NCBI GenBank assembly: GCA_029226085.1
Contig: JAQXXN010000045.1
Coordinates: forward strand, 1-44,862
From: Thermoflexaceae bacterium
Lineage (GTDB): Bacteria > Bacillota > Clostridia > Lachnospirales > Lachnospiraceae
Direction: 5' to 3'
DNA: 44,862 nt
Positions 33,321 to 41,994 of the stretch are shown here, one piece after another. The notes under the pieces were generated by a model that saw only the letters and a list, made by a program, of their open reading frames with translations, did not search any database and was not told the origin of the DNA. Each line of letters opens with the position of its first letter. Position 1 is the stretch's first letter. Position numbers and translations under genes: made by a program.

Positions 33321-36314
33321 GTCTGTTTTAGCACAAAGATTTGTAAGAATCTCCTTTGCCGCTTTGTATATCAACGCCGAAGGTGCGCCTTTTCCTTCAT
33401 CCAAAAGATTAACAGCGGGTATGCTGTCACTATGTCCCACACCAATTTTGGCATCTGTTATCCCCAGTTTCTCCAATCCGGAACGGATATTATCCACAGT
33501 CTGGCTTATTTTTTCCACTGCTTCTTTCTTATCCGATACAATATAACCGTTTGCTTCCTCATTTCCGACATAAAATTCCGCATATACACTGCCCAGTTCG
33601 CCGGAAGCAAATTTCATCTCCATTTTTCCGGCATTTTCTTCTGTCCGGATAACTTTCAGATGAATACTTCCCATTCCATCCTCCGTTTCAAACGGAATAA
33701 AATACTGCTGTTTTCTGCTTAAATTACTCATCAGATTAACGGTTCTTCCCAGATTTCTTAAAGTCTTTATATCCAGATAATCGTCCGTATTGCTGCTTTC
33801 CATTACCTGTGTACCCACATTCCGGATACTCTCTTGCAGTTTTTCACAAGCTTCCTCCATGGTATCTTTATCTTCCATGGAATCCAGAATCCCGGATACT
33901 GCATCATCCAGCTTCTCATCCTTTAAGCCACGCAGCTCTTTAAAAAGCTTACCGCCGCCCATCAGCTCACCTGCTGACATGATATTATAAAATGTGACCG
34001 GAATACCGTTATCTGTCAGCAGTCTCATGACATTTTCTTCCACGTTCTGATAAGTACCAGCTTCTTCCACCATATCCGAATAGTATTCTTCCCTGGTCTC
34101 TTTATCAAGTTCCCTATATTCTTCAAAAAGTTCCGCCATTTTTTCAGGACTTATTTCATTGATTGTTCCTTTTTCCTCCGATGCCTTTTTAAGTGCTGCC
34201 GGTGTGATGCTCTTTGACAATGTCGAAAATAAATTCTGATAGAATGGCACATTCACCGCTTCCTCTGCCATTCCGGCATCTGTATCAAGCGTTACGTCCA
34301 TACCATATTTTTTTCTGCTGTCCACTGCCATCATGAGGTTTCCCATGCTGATTCTGGCATCCTGGTTTATCAGTGCGCCAACTGCTTTGCCGCCATCTTT
34401 CTTTAACAGATGAAACATCTTGTAAATACCGATAAACTGCTTTCTTTCCTCTTCTGAAATGCCTTCCGTCTTTTCAAGCTTATATAAGAATTCGCTGTAT
34501 TTTACAGTTTCATCCTGTATATTATAATGTTCATTAATATACTGGTTTAATGTTTCAATGTCCGTATCCATCGGATTGATTCCATCCTGAATCATCTGAT
34601 AAGTAACCTGTGGTGTCATGTTATCCATCAGATTATTTAACATACTGTCCGTTTCTCTTACCCGGTTTATGTTTTCCTGTGTCATTTCCATTCCGTTATA
34701 CGCAAGAATGCGTACTGCACGAAGATTGATTTCATTTACCTCTATGCCAAGATTATTTAATATACTGCTTCCACTGTTTGACATCGCCGCTTTCACGGAA
34801 TCTCCCATGTCGCTTCGCACTTTTGTGGACATTGTCTCATATGACTGCCCCGCCTGCTCGTACTGTCTCTGCATGGAGAAAGATACGGAATATACACCGG
34901 TAATGGTTCTTTGGCTTTCCCCGGCTGTGATTTTTCCGATTGCCGCACACGGCATAAATTTTAACCCAAGCAGTGCTTCATTTACATTGGAAACCTGTAT
35001 AAGATCCGCTTCCGAAACATTGTCGGCATCTTTTCTTGTAAGCTGTGCAGTTATATATTTTGTTTCTTCTTCATGCAGTAAGTCAACCAGCTTTGATAAA
35101 TCCTCCGAGTAAATATCAATTCCCTTATTGATTATGGAAACCGTAGAAGATGCCGTCATTAATACGCGCGCCTCGCAGAGTACCCGGTATGATGTCTGGA
35201 TACTTGCCCGGTCTTCTTCGACCTTCTCCCTCGGTATTTCTTTATGTCTTCCTTTTTCCAGTTCATCCGCCAGTTCATTGATGGTTAACTTTCTATTTTC
35301 CGATACAATACCGGAAACATTTTCATAGGAAGCATTATTGACAATCCATATTGCCCGTGCCGCTTTTTTCCATTCCTTATCCTGCTCTGTAAGGGATGTC
35401 TGTGCTGCACGCTGTCCTCCCGTCATGGAATCTACCGCCATATCCATGACTTCTTTCTCATCATATCCATATTCCAGATGATCCAGCCAGTCTTTGTAAA
35501 TAAGATTTTCCCCGGTTACGGGAAGCTCATTGGTAATCAGCCACCGTGCATCCTCGTATGCCTTCCTCGTATCCTTTATTCCAGCCTCTTCAATGATTTT
35601 TCCTGCCTGCGGTTTTATCTGCTCCCACTGGTCATTCGTAAGTCCTGCCTGATAACCATTATTTATGGTGCTGTGATTTGCCATGTATATATTTCCAATA
35701 CTCGGCTTCATTTCATTCCCGATAAGAAATGCCTTTGCCTCATCCGAAAGCGGCATTCTTCCCGCAATGTCGTCTGCCATTTCCATGGTGCTTATGACAT
35801 CCGTGACATTATCCTTTGTTGCCGGCATATATCCCTCACCAAGCCTTACTGCAACCTTTGCTGCCAGATTTCCTCCCTGTGATTCCTCCAGCTCCTCACT
35901 ATCCGGCATGTCAAATGCTCCTGCAAATGCCTGATAATTCTCGTTATATGCAGCAAGCATGATTTTAATCCGGTCAACGACTGTCACAAGTTCTTCATCA
36001 TCAATATCATTGATGTCGAATCCATCCTCATCGAGTTTTGCTGCCTCTGCTCCGGATAATTTATTAAATAACGCCTTCAGATTTGCTTTTGCCGCCTGGG
36101 CATCTGACTTTAACTGTTCTTCAATGGAACTGATTCCTTCCGAGATTCCGTTCATGGTTTTTTTCACATCCGTGGAATTCATCGGCTGGCTGATTTTATT
36201 TATTACCTTTTCAAATGCATTTACGGTTTCCTTAGCAGCTGCCCCGGTAGGAAGCTTTGCCTGACCGTTTACCTGACTCTGATTATATATATTATTAACG
36301 GAAGCTATATTCAC
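33318..36314 (-). CDS. Very large flagellar-locus protein with FliK-like C-terminal domain
   Basis: A 998-residue protein without signal peptide or membrane helices, almost wholly helical and acidic. The last 110 residues (EDGMGSIHLKVIRTEENAGK onward to SGLEKLGITDAKIGVGH) have the spacing of FliK/HrpP C-terminal domains, which switch the flagellar export gate after hook completion. The long helical body does not resemble known FliK rulers. I recall similar proteins under a DUF label (possibly DUF6240) in flagellated Clostridia. That is from memory. The ORF track begins within the upstream terminator. The proposed start is GTG at 36314 (VNIASVNNIYNQ), with AAGGAGG about nine bases before. It lies directly upstream of flagellin. 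Confidence 0.7.
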   Translation of the reverse strand: MNIASVNNIYNQSQVNGQAKLPTGAAAKETVNAFEKVINKISQPMNSTDVKKTMNGISEGISSIEEQLKSDAQAAKANLKALFNKLSGAEAAKLDEDGFDINDIDDEELVTVVDRIKIMLAAYNENYQAFAGAFDMPDSEELEESQGGNLAAKVAVRLGEGYMPATKDNVTDVISTMEMADDIAGRMPLSDEAKAFLIGNEMKPSIGNIYMANHSTINNGYQAGLTNDQWEQIKPQAGKIIEEAGIKDTRKAYEDARWLITNELPVTGENLIYKDWLDHLEYGYDEKEVMDMAVDSMTGGQRAAQTSLTEQDKEWKKAARAIWIVNNASYENVSGIVSENRKLTINELADELEKGRHKEIPREKVEEDRASIQTSYRVLCEARVLMTASSTVSIINKGIDIYSEDLSKLVDLLHEEETKYITAQLTRKDADNVSEADLIQVSNVNEALLGLKFMPCAAIGKITAGESQRTITGVYSVSFSMQRQYEQAGQSYETMSTKVRSDMGDSVKAAMSNSGSSILNNLGIEVNEINLRAVRILAYNGMEMTQENINRVRETDSMLNNLMDNMTPQVTYQMIQDGINPMDTDIETLNQYINEHYNIQDETVKYSEFLYKLEKTEGISEEERKQFIGIYKMFHLLKKDGGKAVGALINQDARISMGNLMMAVDSRKKYGMDVTLDTDAGMAEEAVNVPFYQNLFSTLSKSITPAALKKASEEKGTINEISPEKMAELFEEYRELDKETREEYYSDMVEEAGTYQNVEENVMRLLTDNGIPVTFYNIMSAGELMGGGKLFKELRGLKDEKLDDAVSGILDSMEDKDTMEEACEKLQESIRNVGTQVMESSNTDDYLDIKTLRNLGRTVNLMSNLSRKQQYFIPFETEDGMGSIHLKVIRTEENAGKMEMKFASGELGSVYAEFYVGNEEANGYIVSDKKEAVEKISQTVDNIRSGLEKLGITDAKIGVGHSDSIPAVNLLDEGKGAPSALIYKAAKEILTNLCAKTD

Positions 36315-36332
36315 CCCAGACTCCCTCCTTAC

Positions 36333-36378
36333 AAAAAAATACTTGTATGGGTAATCTTTCAACCTATACAAGTATTTT
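36333..36378 (-). terminator. Terminator of glgB
   Basis: On the minus strand AAAATACTTGTAT pairs with ATACAAGTATTTT and a run of seven T follows. It lies between the glgB stop and the GTG start of the next gene. Confidence 0.85.
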
Positions 36379-36386
36379 CGGCACAT

Positions 36387-38321
36387 TTATTTATTTACAT
36401 TATGTTTTTTCTTTCTATTTTTCTTTTTAGTATGCCTGTGGGTAAATTCATATACCTTAATTCCATAGGAATCCAGATTTACCAGAATGGAATCTTCAAA
36501 TCCGCTGCACTCTGCCTTTTTGCTTGTAAGTTCCTCCCCGGCGCCTCCTTTTTCGTCCAGAACCAGCTTATACCGGCCTGCATCCGGTACTCCAATCTTA
36601 TAAGTATTTCTTATAACCGGTGTAAAATTCAGAACAAACAACAACGACCTTCTGCCATCTTCCGAGAATCTCATAAAGGAAAACACACTGTTTTCGGAGT
36701 CATTGGCATTACTCCACATGAATCCTTCCGGCTTGTAATCCGTTGTATATAATGCCGGATACTGCCTGTATAAGGAAAACAGCTTACGAACAAACTTCTG
36801 AAGTCCTGCATGCTCCGGCTCTGCTGCCACATGCCAGTCCAGTGCCTTTGCCTCACTCCATTCACTTGGCTGTCCAAATTCCTGTCCCATGAACAATAAT
36901 TTCTTTCCCGGATGACCAATCATATATGTATATGCCAGCTTTAAGTTCTTGAATTTGTCCGGATACTCGCCCGGCATCTTATTCAGCATGGAGCATTTCA
37001 GATGAACTACCTCATCATGGGAAAGTACCAGAATAAACCGTTCACTGTATGCATACATCAGGCTGAATGTCATTTTGTTGTGGTTCCATTTACGAAACAG
37101 CGGATCACACTTCATGTATTCCAGGAAATCATGCATCCAGCCCATGTTCCACTTAAATGTAAAACCAAGGCTGTCATTTTCTCCCACGACACCGCTGACT
37201 GCCGGCCATGCCGTAGATTCCTCTGCAATGGTCACTGCCCTTGGAAAACGTTCATTCATAACCTTGTTCAGATGGCGTAAGAAATCCATTGCCTCCAGAT
37301 TACCGTTACCGCCATACTTATTGGCTACCCACTGCCCGTTCTGCCTTCCGTAATCCAGATACAGCATGGATGCCACTGCATCAACACGCAGACCGTCTAT
37401 GTGATATTTATCCACCCAGAACAACGCATTGGCAATGAGGAAATTCGATACCTCAGTCTTACCGTAATCAAACACCTTCGTACCCCAGTCCGGATGCTCC
37501 CCTTTTCTTGGGTCTGCATATTCATAGACACAGCTTCCGTCAAAATTAGCAAGACCGTGTGCATCACGTGGAAAATGTGCCGGCACCCAGTCCAGGATGA
37601 CACCAATTCCCTGCTTATGCATATAGTCCACAAAATACATAAAATCCTTCGGCGAACCATACCTCGCTGTCGGTGCATAGTATCCGGTTACCTGATATCC
37701 CCAGGAAGCGTCAAACGGATACTCAGAAATACCCATCAGCTCTACATGGGTATATCCCATGTCTTTTACATACTTTGCCAGTTCCGGTGCAATTTCCCGG
37801 TAATTATAGAATCCGTCTTCTGTACCATCATTCTTTTTCTTCCAGGAACCAAGCTGGCATTCATAGATACACATCGGCTCTTTTAAATGGTCTGCTGCCG
37901 TTTCTTTCTGAATCCACTGTCTGTCACCCCATTCATATCCGTCAAGACACACTGTCTTTGATGCATTTCCCGGTCTTAACTCCGATGCATTGGCATATGG
38001 ATCTGCCTTGTACAGTTTCCTCCCATCCTGGGAAATAATTAAATACTTATAAAGCTGTCCTTCTTTTACATCCGGAATAAAAATATCATATATTCCACCG
38101 TCTGAAATCTTATTCATCCGGTACTGCGATTCATTCCAGTTATTAAATTCGCCTATGACATAGACCTCTCTTGCCCTTGGTGCCCACACAGAAAAATAAA
38201 CACCTTCTCTTCCGTCCACGGTGGTAAGATGTGCACCCATTTTATTATAGATTTCATAATGCGTACCCTGTCCGAATAAATACGCATCCAGCTCTGTTAT
38301 AAATACACGATTTTCTGCCAT
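36387..38321 (-). CDS. glgB: 1,4-alpha-glucan branching enzyme
   Basis: GlgB makes alpha-1,6 branches in glycogen. The 644-residue protein has an N-terminal CBM48 (VYFSVWAPRAREVYVIGEFNNW is the start of it), a GH13 barrel with DWVPAHFP near 244, nucleophile D314 in GLRVDAVAS, acid/base Glu in IAEESTAWP near 367 and D436 in LSHDEVV, then a beta-sandwich domain. The C-terminus ends in a lysine-rich tail (KKKNRKKKHNVNK), which is unusual. The track begins at a GTG. The ATG at 38321 (MAENRVFITE) is preferred with GGGG six bases upstream, though the start is not certain. No other glg gene is in the window. Confidence 0.94.
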   Translation of the reverse strand: MAENRVFITELDAYLFGQGTHYEIYNKMGAHLTTVDGREGVYFSVWAPRAREVYVIGEFNNWNESQYRMNKISDGGIYDIFIPDVKEGQLYKYLIISQDGRKLYKADPYANASELRPGNASKTVCLDGYEWGDRQWIQKETAADHLKEPMCIYECQLGSWKKKNDGTEDGFYNYREIAPELAKYVKDMGYTHVELMGISEYPFDASWGYQVTGYYAPTARYGSPKDFMYFVDYMHKQGIGVILDWVPAHFPRDAHGLANFDGSCVYEYADPRKGEHPDWGTKVFDYGKTEVSNFLIANALFWVDKYHIDGLRVDAVASMLYLDYGRQNGQWVANKYGGNGNLEAMDFLRHLNKVMNERFPRAVTIAEESTAWPAVSGVVGENDSLGFTFKWNMGWMHDFLEYMKCDPLFRKWNHNKMTFSLMYAYSERFILVLSHDEVVHLKCSMLNKMPGEYPDKFKNLKLAYTYMIGHPGKKLLFMGQEFGQPSEWSEAKALDWHVAAEPEHAGLQKFVRKLFSLYRQYPALYTTDYKPEGFMWSNANDSENSVFSFMRFSEDGRRSLLFVLNFTPVIRNTYKIGVPDAGRYKLVLDEKGGAGEELTSKKAECSGFEDSILVNLDSYGIKVYEFTHRHTKKKNRKKKHNVNK

Positions 38322-38380
38322 ATAAAACCCCGTTTCCACATGTCCATAAATCTCAAGGACATATTATGAATTATGTAATA

Positions 38381-38410
38381 ATTTTAACATAAATGCCCCC
38401 ATTTTGTCAC
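38381..38410 (-). promoter_or_regulatory. Probable promoter for glgB
   Basis: On the minus strand GTGACA, 18 bases, TAAAAT, about 60 bases before the ATG. A small ATGTCC/GGACAT hairpin lies in the leader. Confidence 0.5.
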
Positions 38411-38443
38411 TAATTTCAGACTAATTTACAATCCAAAATATAT

Positions 38444-38472
38444 TTGACTTTTGTACCCGTTAAAATTACAAT
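38444..38472 (+). promoter_or_regulatory. Promoter for the acyltransferase gene
   Basis: TTGACT, 17 bases, TACAAT on the plus strand, 36 bases before the ATG at 38508. It diverges from the glgB promoter. Confidence 0.65.
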
Positions 38473-38507
38473 GAAACTATATTTATTTACAATTGCGGGA
38501 GTACATT

Positions 38508-39545
38508 ATGGAAGAAAAAAAACGACTTGTTTATTTGGATGCACTAAGGATTATTGCTATTTTATGTGTGATATTCAACCACAGTGGGGCAAATGGATAT
38601 TTTCTTTATACCACAACGGATAATTTAATCATCCAGATTGTCTCTATTCTGATTTCCTCTTTCTGCAAGATTGGAGTACTTTTGTTTTTTATGATATCCG
38701 GTGCCCTTCTTCTTAATAAGGAAGAGTCTTTAAAGGATATCTATTTAAAAAGAGTATTGCGTTATGTCATCATAATTTTATTATTTAGTTTTATCCGCTA
38801 TGTATATCTTGTACAAGACGGTCAGATTACTTTTTACTGGAAAGATTTAATCCGTAAGATTACCACAGGACAGATATATGTTCCATACTGGTTTTTATAT
38901 TCTTATCTTGGTTTTCTTATGTCTCTTCCGCTCTTCCGGAAGCTTGCAAAGGCATTAAGCAATAAGGATTATATTTATCTTTTTATTTTATATGTGATAA
39001 ACGGCGGCGTTCTGGGAATTCTTGCCAGAACTTTTTTGGGACAGATTGTAATATCCCTGCCATTTGTTGCAGATATGCTTGTCTATCCTCTTTTTGGATA
39101 TTTTCTCGCTCACAGGATTCCGAAAGAAAAGGAAACACTTAAAACAGTTATTATTGCCTGTGTGACAGCCTTTATCGGGCTTTGCATCAATGTCTGTGTC
39201 ACGGAATACGACCATTATGCATTTGGAGACTGGTCCGAAAGCGGATTGCTGCCATTTGTTGTTTTCTCAGCTGTTGCTGTATTTTTTGCAGCCAAATACT
39301 TTTTTGAACGGGTCTCTGTTTGTCCAGCCGTAGAAAAAATCATTTGCACACTGGGAAGCTGTTCTTTCGGAGTTTATCTGATAGAAGGCTATGTTAAAGA
39401 CTATTTCGGATTTATCCAGCAGCTTTTAAGAAATATTATGCCAAATACCCTCGCAGCGCTTTTTTATCTGCTTTGCATTTTCCTGATTGGTTCAGCTGTG
39501 ACATTTATTCTGAAGAAAATACCGCTAATCCGGAAATTATTATAA
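38508..39545 (+). CDS. Acyltransferase family 3 membrane protein
   Basis: A 345-residue protein with about ten membrane helices. The N-terminus RLVYLDALRIIAILCVIFNH has the conserved Arg and His of acyltransferase 3 proteins, followed by VLLFFMISGALLLNKEE and VPYWFLYSYLGFLMSLPLF. Members transfer acetyl or other acyl groups to surface sugars, antibiotics or peptidoglycan. The substrate here is unknown. The track begins five codons early at a TTG. The ATG at 38508 has GGGAG six bases before it. The MraY-like gene follows after 54 bases on the same strand, so a shared cell-envelope role is possible. Confidence 0.88.
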   Translation: MEEKKRLVYLDALRIIAILCVIFNHSGANGYFLYTTTDNLIIQIVSILISSFCKIGVLLFFMISGALLLNKEESLKDIYLKRVLRYVIIILLFSFIRYVYLVQDGQITFYWKDLIRKITTGQIYVPYWFLYSYLGFLMSLPLFRKLAKALSNKDYIYLFILYVINGGVLGILARTFLGQIVISLPFVADMLVYPLFGYFLAHRIPKEKETLKTVIIACVTAFIGLCINVCVTEYDHYAFGDWSESGLLPFVVFSAVAVFFAAKYFFERVSVCPAVEKIICTLGSCSFGVYLIEGYVKDYFGFIQQLLRNIMPNTLAALFYLLCIFLIGSAVTFILKKIPLIRKLL

Positions 39546-39599
39546 AATTAAATGAATTTTATTTATAAATAAACATATAATTTACTTGGAGGTTCTATC

Positions 39600-40562
39600 A
39601 TGCTTTATAACATCTTTTATCCGAATTACATAAAAGAATATACATTTACAAGCATTATTTTTGCTTTTGTCATTACCTGTGCAGCCATTACCCTGTGCAA
39701 AGAAGCACTTCCAAAAGACGGTGGACGAGCATTTGCAGTAAACGGAAAGCTTTCCGCAGGAAAACCGCGTGGTGCCGGTATTATCTTTACTCTTACCTTT
39801 GTTCTTTCTGCGGTACTTTTTATTCCCTTAAACGGGGAACTGACAATCTATCTGATTCTTACCCTGGCTGCCATGTTAAGCGGTTTCTTTGATGACAGCG
39901 CACAGACTCCATGGGGGGAACTGAAAAAGGGAATCATTGATCTTGTGATTGCCATAATGGCAGCTGTTACTTATCTTAATTTTAACACCAATACCATCAG
40001 CCTTCCGTTTATCTCTTACGAGCTGACCATTCCTCCGCTCTTATTTGGATTTTTAATTGTTGTACTGGTATGGGCAAGTATTAACGTAACTAACTGTACG
40101 GATGGTGTTGACGGCCTTTGCGGAACGCTTTCCTGCATTACCCTTGCCACCATCTTCGGATTATATTCTTATTATGACAGTGAACCTTTCATGCGTCACA
40201 TGATTTTGCTTCTGATTGTGACGATTCTCGGATATCTGTGGTTTAATGCTTCACCAAGCAAGCTTTTAATGGGGGATGCAGGCTCCCGCGCCATTGGTTT
40301 GTTTATTGCACTGGCTGTATTAAAGACAGGAAGTCCGCTTTTTTACATTCCGGCTGCCATAATGCTGATTATTGACGGAGGACTGGGACTACTGAAAGTT
40401 TCTCTTTTAAGATTTTTGAAGATTCGCATTCTTACCAACATCAGAACACCAATTCATGACCATGTCCGCAAGAATAAGGGATGGTCCGATACCCAGGTCG
40501 TTCTGCGTTTTGCAATTATCCAGACCGTTATTTCCGCAAGCATATTATATGCCCTTCATTAA
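39600..40562 (+). CDS. MraY/WecA-family polyprenyl-phosphate glycosyl-1-phosphate transferase
   Basis: An integral membrane enzyme, 320 residues and about ten helices. The family attaches a sugar-1-phosphate from a UDP-sugar to undecaprenyl phosphate. Motifs in order are KPRGAG (55-60), FFDDSAQ with the paired Asp at 98-99, NCTDGVDGL at 165-173, GDAGSRAIG near 225 and TPIHDHVRKNKG near 283. The late motif resembles the PxHHH region of MraY but reads HDH, and the usual Lys of DDxxK is Gln, so this is a divergent MraY-like protein rather than textbook MraY. Substrate may be UDP-MurNAc-pentapeptide or another UDP-sugar. GGAGG precedes the ATG by seven bases. Confidence 0.8.
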   Translation: MLYNIFYPNYIKEYTFTSIIFAFVITCAAITLCKEALPKDGGRAFAVNGKLSAGKPRGAGIIFTLTFVLSAVLFIPLNGELTIYLILTLAAMLSGFFDDSAQTPWGELKKGIIDLVIAIMAAVTYLNFNTNTISLPFISYELTIPPLLFGFLIVVLVWASINVTNCTDGVDGLCGTLSCITLATIFGLYSYYDSEPFMRHMILLLIVTILGYLWFNASPSKLLMGDAGSRAIGLFIALAVLKTGSPLFYIPAAIMLIIDGGLGLLKVSLLRFLKIRILTNIRTPIHDHVRKNKGWSDTQVVLRFAIIQTVISASILYALH

Positions 40563-40625
40563 TGGCAGTTTAATACTTTTCTGATGTCTTCTATTGTCTG
40601 TTACGAATATTTTTTCATGATACGG

Positions 40626-40660
40626 GGATATTGATATTATATTATATTTTATCAATATCC
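40626..40660 (+). promoter_or_regulatory. Perfect 11-bp inverted repeat at the rubrerythrin promoter/leader
   Basis: GGATATTGATA and TATCAATATCC flank a 13-base AT-only centre holding -10-like sequence. The right arm ends immediately before the GGAGG ribosome binding site. It could be an operator for a redox or peroxide regulator or a leader hairpin. The regulator is not identified. Confidence 0.6.
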
Positions 40661-40671
40661 GGAGGAATATC

Positions 40672-41280
40672 ATGGTTGATTTTAAAAACAGTGAAACAAA
40701 AGATAATCTGATGAGAGCCTTTGCCGGTGAAAGCCAGGCACGAAACCGTTATACATTTGCTGCTGATCTGGCAGAAAAGCAGAATCATTATGCGGTTTCC
40801 CAGGTTTTCCTGTATACGGCAGGTCAGGAGAAGGAACATGCGGAAATCTTCTACAATCATTTAAAAGAGCTTTCCGGCGAAACCATTTTTATAGACGGGG
40901 GCTATCCCGTGGATTTGTCGGAAGATTTATCGTCACTTCTTAAGATGGCACAGCACAATGAATATGAAGAACATGATGACGTATATAGAAAATTCGGTGA
41001 CAAAGCATTGGAAGAAGGGTTTCTTCAGGTTGCACATTCGTTCCGTTCCATCGCCGAGATTGAAAAATACCATGGTGACCGTTTCGGAAAGTTTGCACAA
41101 TATCTTGACGAAAATAAATTATATATATCGGATATTAAAACAGGCTGGATTTGCTTAAACTGCGGATTTATCATTGAAGGCTTTAAGGCCCCGGAAAAAT
41201 GTCCTGTCTGCCAGCATGACAAGGGCTATTTTATCCGTCTTGAGCTTTCTCCGTTTGCCGCAGACAGCCTTCGTTCCTGA
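40672..41280 (+). CDS. rbr: Rubrerythrin
   Basis: A diiron peroxidase that protects anaerobes by reducing hydrogen peroxide. Of 202 residues, the N-terminal ferritin-like four-helix bundle contains the iron ligands in FAGESQARNRY, QEKEHAEIF, HNEYEEHDDVY and IAEIEKYHGDR. The C-terminal rubredoxin-like domain has CLNCG and CPVC to hold a single iron. GGAGG precedes the ATG by six bases. It is a single-gene unit between a perfect inverted repeat upstream and a strong terminator downstream. Confidence 0.96.
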   Translation: MVDFKNSETKDNLMRAFAGESQARNRYTFAADLAEKQNHYAVSQVFLYTAGQEKEHAEIFYNHLKELSGETIFIDGGYPVDLSEDLSSLLKMAQHNEYEEHDDVYRKFGDKALEEGFLQVAHSFRSIAEIEKYHGDRFGKFAQYLDENKLYISDIKTGWICLNCGFIIEGFKAPEKCPVCQHDKGYFIRLELSPFAADSLRS

Positions 41281-41299
41281 TACAGCTTTTGCATAAAGT

Positions 41300-41347
41300 A
41301 AAAAAGACATCCGGTCATAAAAATAGTCATGACCGAATGTCTTTTTT
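41300..41347. terminator. Bidirectional terminator between rubrerythrin and queT
   Basis: AAAAAGACATCCGGTCAT pairs with ATGACCGAATGTCTTTTT with one mismatch, with A/T runs at both ends. Confidence 0.85.
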
Positions 41348-41375
41348 ATTTTCTTAAACCATATCATACTATCGG

Positions 41376-41864
41376 TTAGTTCCCGAAAATCTTATCTTTA
41401 TATTTTTCCAGAACAAATAATAACATCATTCCTAAAACACCGCAGACAATAACTTCTCCGATTCCTACGGTAAGCATCATGTAAGGAACAGCTTCTTCAG
41501 CTCCGTATCCATACTTTAATACGAACGGAACGATTAGGGTATTGGCAATTATCGGCGGAAGCGGTGCCAGCCATTTTGCCTTAATTTTGGAACACAGGTA
41601 TGTTCCCACGGCGCCAAGCAGTGTAGCGATACTTCCAAAGATAATATCCACCAGAATGGCCCCTCCCAGAAAATTGGCAAGGAAGCATCCGATAAATAAT
41701 CCCGGAATGGCTGCCAGAGTAAAAAACGGCAGTATCGTCAGTGCTTCTGCAACACGGAACTGGATTGGTCCAAAGCTCCAGTAATCAAAAATAATTACCA
41801 GAACCACGTAGATGGCAGCAATCATGGCTGCCTGCAGCATGTAAGTTACTTTTTTGTTTCGCAT
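41376..41864 (-). CDS. queT: QueT-family transporter (ECF S component for queuosine precursor)
   Basis: A 162-residue membrane protein with about five helices. YWSFGPIQFRVAEALTILPFF and PGLFIGCFLANFLGGAILVDIIFGSIATLLGA are characteristic of QueT, the substrate-binding unit of an energy-coupling-factor transporter for a queuosine precursor such as preQ1. The shared ATPase/T units are not in the window. The track starts at a TTG. The ATG at 41864 is preferred with AAGGAG nine bases before it. A structured 120-base leader with a preQ1-like hairpin precedes it, hinting at control by the transported ligand. Confidence 0.9.
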   Translation of the reverse strand: MRNKKVTYMLQAAMIAAIYVVLVIIFDYWSFGPIQFRVAEALTILPFFTLAAIPGLFIGCFLANFLGGAILVDIIFGSIATLLGAVGTYLCSKIKAKWLAPLPPIIANTLIVPFVLKYGYGAEEAVPYMMLTVGIGEVIVCGVLGMMLLFVLEKYKDKIFGN

Positions 41865-41870
41865 ATTCAA

Positions 41871-41915
41871 TTACTCCTTAGTTTTATTTTACGTCAGGAT
41901 GGTTTCGAACTGACG
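41871..41915 (-). promoter_or_regulatory. Candidate preQ1-type riboswitch in the queT leader
   Basis: On the minus strand a 6-bp stem CGTCAG/CTGACG encloses a 12-base loop (TTCGAAACCATC) and is followed by the A-rich tail TAAAATAAAACTAAGGAG, which runs into the ribosome binding site. Loop length, a C just before the closing stem, and an A-rich tail ending CTAAGG resemble the class I preQ1 aptamer. I cannot draw a convincing second pseudoknot helix, so the call is tentative. Confidence 0.42.
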
Positions 41916-41924
41916 ATTAATAAC

Positions 41925-41957
41925 TTACCATAAGCTCTCTGGAAACGCAATACCCAT
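41925..41957 (-). CDS. Possible ten-codon leader ORF upstream of queT
   Basis: ATG at 41957 opens a frame reading MGIAFPESLW and then TAA. AAAGGA lies about eight bases upstream, and the frame ends just before the hairpin next to queT. It could be a leader peptide or chance. No function can be assigned. Confidence 0.25.
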   Translation of the reverse strand: MGIAFPESLW

Positions 41958-41994
41958 TTTATTATTCCTTTCTTATCCTTTTCGATTTTCCTGA

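Noticed and set aside
34618-35112. Plus-strand ORF of 164 residues inside the FliK-like gene.
   Set aside because: Antisense to a long coherent coding frame, no ribosome binding site and no recognisable motif.
41892-41957. GTTCGAAAC-like sequence in the queT leader suggesting a tRNA T-arm.
   Set aside because: The stem encloses a 12-base loop rather than seven, and no acceptor stem, anticodon arm or tRNA-length structure can be built.
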